A stretch of DNA of 64,000 nucleotides. It comes from CAZRVH01 sp964624905. Lineage in GTDB: Bacteria > Patescibacteriota > Gracilibacteria > Peribacterales > Peribacteraceae. The DNA lies in contig CAZUYK010000008.1 in NCBI GenBank assembly GCA_964624905.1, positions 3,565 through 67,564 on the forward strand, in the 5' to 3' direction. Both the position numbers and the translations under genes were made by a program. Within the stretch, counting starts at the first letter, position 1; every line of letters starts with the position of its first letter. The notes beneath the pieces are model-generated. The model worked only from the letters and a program-made list of their open reading frames with translations, was not told the DNA's origin and searched no databases. Below, one piece after another: positions 60,807 through 64,000 of this stretch.

Positions 60807-61461
60807 ACTTCCGGGCGGCCCCGAGGAACACGACGTCGTAGGGATTGCCATCCCAGTAGTGGACGTTCACACGACCCCGGAAGACGCGGAGTCCGGCGCG
60901 GCGGCCATTCGGGAGCACTTCGGCACAGGCGCAGAAGTCCCCTTTGAGGAGGTCTTCGCCAGTGACGCCGAAATGCACGGCGAGCACGGTCGCGCCCACG
61001 GGCGTGGGCAGCTCCTTGAGCGAGGCGTAGAGCCGCGCCAAGAGATCGACATGCTGCTCGTGCGTCATCCGGTTGCTGTCGGGGACGGGGATTCGGGCGT
61101 GGTAGTAGCCTGTGGGAGCCTTCCAGGCTTCCCGCTCCTTGGAGAGATAGTTGACGACCTTGCCGGTCGCCACCAACTCCCCGAGTGTCCAGCCGCCGTA
61201 CCACACCACCACCTCACCGTCGGCGGCCTTGGGAGCCTCCTCGGTACAGTTGTTGGGGAGGCCCAACACACCGCAGACGGTCTTGTCGTCGTGGACGAAC
61301 GACGGGAGACGATTGGGCCACGCCGCGACGAGACGCTGCATCGCTGCTTCGTCCCCATCGCACATGGCGAGCCACCGTTCCACATCGAGACCCGCGTCAG
61401 CAAGCCGGTTGATGCCGACCTGCAACTTCTTTTGCTCCAGCCGTTTGAGACTGATACCCAT
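60802..61461 (-). CDS. DGR variable protein
   Basis: 219 residues. Residues about 181-217 are encoded by the variable repeat and end as GNPYDVVFLGAARKS, a typical C-type-lectin-fold end. Ten residues differ from the template translation: 187, 190, 192, 194, 195, 201, 202, 204, 208 and 210, most changed from Asn. The rest has LVAAWPNRLPSFVHDDKTVC and VVVWYGGWTLGELVATG, and no signal peptide is seen. AAAGGAG is seven bases before the ATG. The ligand is unknown. Confidence 0.88.
   Translation of the reverse strand: MGISLKRLEQKKLQVGINRLADAGLDVERWLAMCDGDEAAMQRLVAAWPNRLPSFVHDDKTVCGVLGLPNNCTEEAPKAADGEVVVWYGGWTLGELVATGKVVNYLSKEREAWKAPTGYYHARIPVPDSNRMTHEQHVDLLARLYASLKELPTPVGATVLAVHFGVTGEDLLKGDFCACAEVLPNGRRAGLRVFRGRVNVHYWDGNPYDVVFLGAARKS
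60811..60919 (-). repeat. DGR variable repeat (VR)
   Basis: 109 bases matching the template; 15 differences, all at template-sense A. The GC-rich end (CTCGGGGCCGCCCGG in minus sense, 60811-60825) is unchanged and may be the mutagenic-homing start. Confidence 0.93.
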
Positions 61462-61527
61462 GACACAACTCCTTTCGGGAGCTTAGAGGAAACCAGTATT
61501 GCCGCTGGCTCGGGCTTGCTCGGAAAT

Positions 61528-61574
61528 GAGACAAGCAGCCTATGCCCTCAATAAGGGCGCAGAGTGCTTGTCTC
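61528..61574 (-). promoter_or_regulatory. Leader hairpin of the variable-protein gene
   Basis: GAGACAAGCA and TGCTTGTCTC form a perfect 10-base stem, with an inner GCCCT/AGGGC stem. It lies about 70-110 bases upstream of the variable-protein start and could regulate its expression. Confidence 0.55.
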
Positions 61575-61618
61575 TGATCCAAAAACCTTGACGATGCTCT
61601 GAAAGAACACCTTGATAT

Positions 61619-61647
61619 AACTTATAATAAATTGCGTATTCTGTCAA
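61619..61647 (-). promoter_or_regulatory. Promoter of the variable-protein gene
   Basis: TTGACA (61647-61642), 17 bases, then TAAGTT (61624-61619) in AT-rich sequence; TATAAG with 15-base spacing is also possible. It is back-to-back with the reverse transcriptase promoter. Confidence 0.5.
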
Positions 61648-61674
61648 TGCAACGGGGCCGCGACCAACAGCCGT

Positions 61675-61680
61675 TACAAT
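61675..61680 (+). promoter_or_regulatory. -10 box of the reverse transcriptase gene
   Basis: TACAAT, six bases before ATG 61687. Confidence 0.5.
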
Positions 61681-61686
61681 GCCTTT

Positions 61687-62736
61687 ATGCAGCTATTCAG
61701 GCACCTTTTTGGGCGGATCACTTCCAAAGAAAATCTCTTCACAGCCTGGGAGGAGTTTCGTAAAGGGAAGCAGGAAAGGAAGGATGTGAAAGATTTCGAG
61801 CGGCATCTGGAGCAAAACCTCTTTCGTCTCCATCGGGAACTTACAACCGGTGTTTACCGGCATCAGCCGTACAGCGCTTTCACCATTTGCGATCCCAAGC
61901 AGCGACGCATTCACAAGGCCACCGTGCAGGATCGCATCCTGCACCATGCAGTCTTCTCCGTGCTCAATCCCATCTTCGAGCCGACGTTCATTGCACATTC
62001 TTTCTCCTGCCGGAAGGGCAAAGGGACGCATAAGGCGGTGGACGCGCTGGACCGGATGCTCAGGAGTGTCAGCCGCAACGCCACGCGGCCATGCTTCGTT
62101 CTCAAGTGCGACATTCATCAGTTCTTCGCCTCCGTCGATCACAACATGTTGCTCGACATCCTTAGTAAGCGTTTGAAGGATGAAAAAACCCTCTCCTTGC
62201 TCTGTGCGATCATTGAGAGTTTCACGGCGAAGGACCCGGACCTCTTCGGGCGCACAGGTATCCCCATCGGCAACCTCACATCGCAGCTTTTCGCTAACAT
62301 CTATCTCAATGAGTTCGATCAGTTCATCAAGCACACACTCAAGATCAAGAACTACATCAGGTACACCGATGACTTCGTAATTGTCGCGGAAAGCAGCGGG
62401 GAGCTGGAAGCCCTCCTGCCGCCTATCAGTTCCTTCCTCCAGGGACACTTGCATCTCGATCTCCACCCGCGAAAGGTCACGATCCGCAAGTATCGGCAGG
62501 GCATCGACTTCCTTGGGTATGTGCTGCTGCCACATCATCGGGCTCTTCGCACGAAGGCGAAGCGGCGCATGGTGCGCAAGCTCACGGAACGCATCGAACG
62601 CTGCAAGGCTGGAGAACTGCCGTCCGTGAGCGTTGAGCAGTCGCTCCAGTCCTATCTCGGGGTCCTTTCGCACGCGGACTGCTACCGGCTCAGCCAGGAC
62701 CTCCAGAATCAGTGCTGGTTCCTGCTCCAGGAGTAG
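61687..62736 (+). CDS. DGR reverse transcriptase
   Basis: 349 residues, normal for DGR RTs. The fingers/palm motifs are in order: FVLKCDIHQFFASVDH (about 137-152), GIPIGNLTSQLFANIYLNEFD (191-211) and the catalytic YTDDF (226-230). The IGNLTSQ form, instead of the QGxxxSP of retroviral or group II RTs, marks the DGR class. It copies template RNA with A-specific errors. The gene probably starts without a leader and ends before a hairpin terminator. Confidence 0.95.
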   Translation: MQLFRHLFGRITSKENLFTAWEEFRKGKQERKDVKDFERHLEQNLFRLHRELTTGVYRHQPYSAFTICDPKQRRIHKATVQDRILHHAVFSVLNPIFEPTFIAHSFSCRKGKGTHKAVDALDRMLRSVSRNATRPCFVLKCDIHQFFASVDHNMLLDILSKRLKDEKTLSLLCAIIESFTAKDPDLFGRTGIPIGNLTSQLFANIYLNEFDQFIKHTLKIKNYIRYTDDFVIVAESSGELEALLPPISSFLQGHLHLDLHPRKVTIRKYRQGIDFLGYVLLPHHRALRTKAKRRMVRKLTERIERCKAGELPSVSVEQSLQSYLGVLSHADCYRLSQDLQNQCWFLLQE

Positions 62737-62811
62737 CGTTTGAGGCAGCAGGAAATACCATAGAATCCTCAAAATGCCTTTGACCACGGCGTCCCTCTTG
62801 CTATAATGGAG

Positions 62812-63405
62812 TCAATCACGCCCGGTTGGACTTCGGTCCTGCCGGGATATTTTTGTCTCGATGAAGGGGCGCAGCCGCTCCAGCGAGCAGAGAAACATCG
62901 CTCGTTTCCGCTGTTCGTTCTCCGTGTACTCCCGCCCCATTCCTCCCTTCGGGAAAACGAGGATCGCCTGCTTCCGGCGTTCGCGCAGCACGTCGAAGAT
63001 CGGCGCGTAGTCACCGTCTCCGCTTACAAGGACGAACCCCTGGAACTGATCGAGGTTGAGGAGAATCTCCTTCGCGATCTCCACGTCGAAGTCGCACTTG
63101 CGCCGCAGGATGGGCTTCGGCAACGGCCTGCCCTCGTGGTCTACAGTCACCGGCACCTTTTTCACCGCCTTCGTGACGATGCGGTAACCGATGGTGGATT
63201 GCGCTTTGAGAAAGGATGCGGACTTCGCGTGCTCATCTGTGCCATGGAAGAGGACGATGTCCTGCACCTCCTGATGATCTTTGAAGAGCGAGAAGAGCTT
63301 GCGGGTATCGACGTTCCAGCCGTTTTTTCGCTGCGCGTGAAATACGTTTGCCCAGTCGATGAGGACGAGCGTCTTGCCTTTGAGCGCGAAGAACGGGGAG
63401 GACAT
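62812..63405 (-). CDS. NYN-domain (LabA/DUF88-like) protein
   Basis: 197 residues. NYN nuclease fold: VLIDWANVF (strand 1 with Asp), KCDFDVEIAKEIL and FVLVSGDGDYAPIFDVL supply the acidic metal-binding residues. NYN proteins are predicted RNases. It converges with the reverse transcriptase gene. Likely an RNA-processing or defence function. Confidence 0.88.
   Translation of the reverse strand: MSSPFFALKGKTLVLIDWANVFHAQRKNGWNVDTRKLFSLFKDHQEVQDIVLFHGTDEHAKSASFLKAQSTIGYRIVTKAVKKVPVTVDHEGRPLPKPILRRKCDFDVEIAKEILLNLDQFQGFVLVSGDGDYAPIFDVLRERRKQAILVFPKGGMGREYTENEQRKRAMFLCSLERLRPFIETKISRQDRSPTGRD
62821..62854 (+). terminator. Terminator downstream of the reverse transcriptase
   Basis: CCCGG/CCGGG with inner GGAC/GTCC around TTCG (62821-62846), then ATATTTTT. 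It lies within the last codons of the convergent NYN gene. Confidence 0.7.
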
Positions 63406-63765
63406 GTGCGAAGCATGCTACTACAAGCACGAACACGCCGAAACCCAACCTGCCGCGGCGACGTACCGCCACTGGAGCGCCACAGAAAACGCCACACAGA
63501 TTTTTGTCTGCATGAAGCGCGAAACGAAACGTGTGGCGGTAGAGGCGGTATTTTTTCCGCTGTCACGCTCGCGCCCACATAGGCAGCGAATATGTGCGGA
63601 TAAGCGTCAGCATGCCCAGCCAAGACGAACAGGTGTTAATAGACCCGGCTGCCCGTGCAAGAGGGAAATCGGTAGTGGATAGACCCGCTTGCCTTCTGCA
63701 GAGGATTTTTTAGCTTAACGCAAGGATTCAGCTATACTGTCACTCGTCTCCTTTCAGTATTTTCT
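63406..63765. other. Intergenic region with inverted repeat and tandem repeat
   Basis: CGCCACAC (63490-63497) and GTGTGGCG (63531-63538) form an eight-base inverted repeat. Two imperfect 40-base tandem copies starting ATAGACCCG lie at 63639 and 63679. A TATACT box at 63733-63738 is a candidate promoter for the next gene. No supported gene. Confidence 0.5.
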
Positions 63766-64000
63766 ATGGCCCCAGACCCCCGCGCGTTCGTCAGCTTCGA
63801 CTTCGATCATAACGAAACCGAAAAAATGCTTTTTATCGGTCAAGGCAAGAACTCCCGCACACCTTTTTCCATTCAGGACTGGTCAGCAAAAGCCGCTATG
63901 CCGCAAGCTCAGTGGGAAAGGCTGGTAGAGGAAAAAATTTGCCGCTCCAATATGGTTATCGTCCTCGTGGGAAGGTCGATGAGCACCGCATACGGCGTGG
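63766..64000 (+). CDS. TIR-like (MTH538/ThsB-type) domain protein, truncated at the window edge
   Basis: 78 codons seen. APDPRAFVSFDFDHNETEKM, then FSIQDWSAKAAM and SNMVIVLVGRSMSTAYGV, follow the MTH538 TIR-like domain: FISFD strand, a DxS middle loop, and the VIVLVG strand. In Thoeris systems ThsB proteins of this kind make a nucleotide signal from NAD. The partner gene would lie beyond the window, so the system type is not proven. Confidence 0.72.
   Translation, partial: MAPDPRAFVSFDFDHNETEKMLFIGQGKNSRTPFSIQDWSAKAAMPQAQWERLVEEKICRSNMVIVLVGRSMSTAYGV

Larger units (their letters stand above)
59891..62736. other. Diversity-generating retroelement locus
   Basis: Contains avd, template repeat, variable repeat in the last codons of the variable protein, and a reverse transcriptase. 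Template and variable repeats differ only at template-sense adenines (15 of 15). DGRs copy the template RNA with A-specific errors and use the cDNA to replace the variable repeat. Confidence 0.95.
46067..64000. mobile_element. Integrative element at tRNA-Gln, right end outside the window
   Basis: The left edge is the tRNA-Gln gene with a serine recombinase directly beside it. Inside are a Prim-Pol/helicase replication protein, several small accessory proteins with phage/plasmid flavour, a type III restriction-modification operon, a DGR, a NYN protein and the start of a TIR protein. I found no second copy of the tRNA 3' end up to position 64000, so the right attachment site is either beyond the window or degraded. 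Confidence 0.55.

Noticed and set aside
60760..60810. A CRISPR array at the CTTGA repeats
   Set aside because: Units are five bases with no regular spacers, and there are no cas genes in the window.
62806..63582. A 258-codon plus-strand gene after the TATAAT at 62802
   Set aside because: It is antisense to the NYN gene, whose catalytic motifs are clear; a terminator lies within the first 50 bases of the supposed message.

Overview
The window looks like a Patescibacteria/CPR-type bacterial chromosome of fairly high GC, with AT-richer accessory genes inserted in it. This is inferred from the gene families: tandem TrbC/VirB2-like membrane proteins, stand-alone four-helix-bundle proteins, an SLH protein with a Cys-rich tail, a bacterial V-type ATPase, a DUF5659 protein and a CPR-style serine recombinase. 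No rRNA is present to settle the lineage. The genetic code is standard, since many genes end in TGA. Many genes have a -10 box that ends only 6-10 bases before the start codon, so they are probably leaderless.

Positions 1-11.2 kb hold housekeeping genes: a possible bL32, a Bax1-I membrane protein, two TrbC-like proteins, a phosphohexomutase, three guanylate-kinase family genes interleaved with tRNA-Arg(GCG) and tRNA-Ala(GGC), a nucleotidyltransferase/Nudix operon, a type-4-like uracil-DNA glycosylase and pheS. Between 4.57 and 4.91 kb on the minus strand there is a strong candidate for an unidentified structured RNA, with its own promoter and terminator. Positions 11.2-23.1 kb carry a large surface protein with an LEPR-like N-terminus, a receiver-like protein, pyrE and rsmG facing away from each other, a four-helix-bundle gene inside inverted repeats, an ABC ATPase with all catalytic motifs degraded, an SLH surface protein, msrA and an MFS exporter.

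Positions 23.1-30 kb form an AT-richer defence/accessory island: a Doc/Fic-like toxin module, a RecB/RNase H-like nuclease, a KTSC protein, a membrane-anchored PD-(D/E)XK protein and a single-chain type IIG/ISP restriction-modification enzyme. Part of this island lies between direct repeats of the MFS gene 5' end. Positions 30-35.8 kb are mixed chromosomal genes plus tRNA-Arg(TCG). Positions 35.8-44.7 kb are a complete V-type ATPase operon, in transcription order ntpF-I-K-E-C-G-A-B-D, whose K subunit carries sodium-type ion ligands.

At tRNA-Gln(CTG) (46.07-46.14 kb) an integrated element begins. Its serine recombinase reading frame has no stop before the tRNA; it runs antisense through it and joins a host SRPBCC gene in frame. 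The element continues past the right edge. It holds a minus-strand replication block with a Prim-Pol/helicase fusion, a type III restriction-modification operon preceded by a structured RNA-like region, a diversity-generating retroelement (DGR), a NYN-domain nuclease and the start of a TIR-domain protein.

The DGR (59.9-62.7 kb) is the most striking system. It has avd, a template repeat, a variable protein whose C-terminus is the variable repeat, and a DGR-type reverse transcriptase. Template and variable repeats differ at 15 positions, all of them adenines in the template sense. The template and variable protein lie on the minus strand while avd and the reverse transcriptase lie on the plus strand. 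The avd frame runs through a (GA)10 tract and on across the template in antisense.
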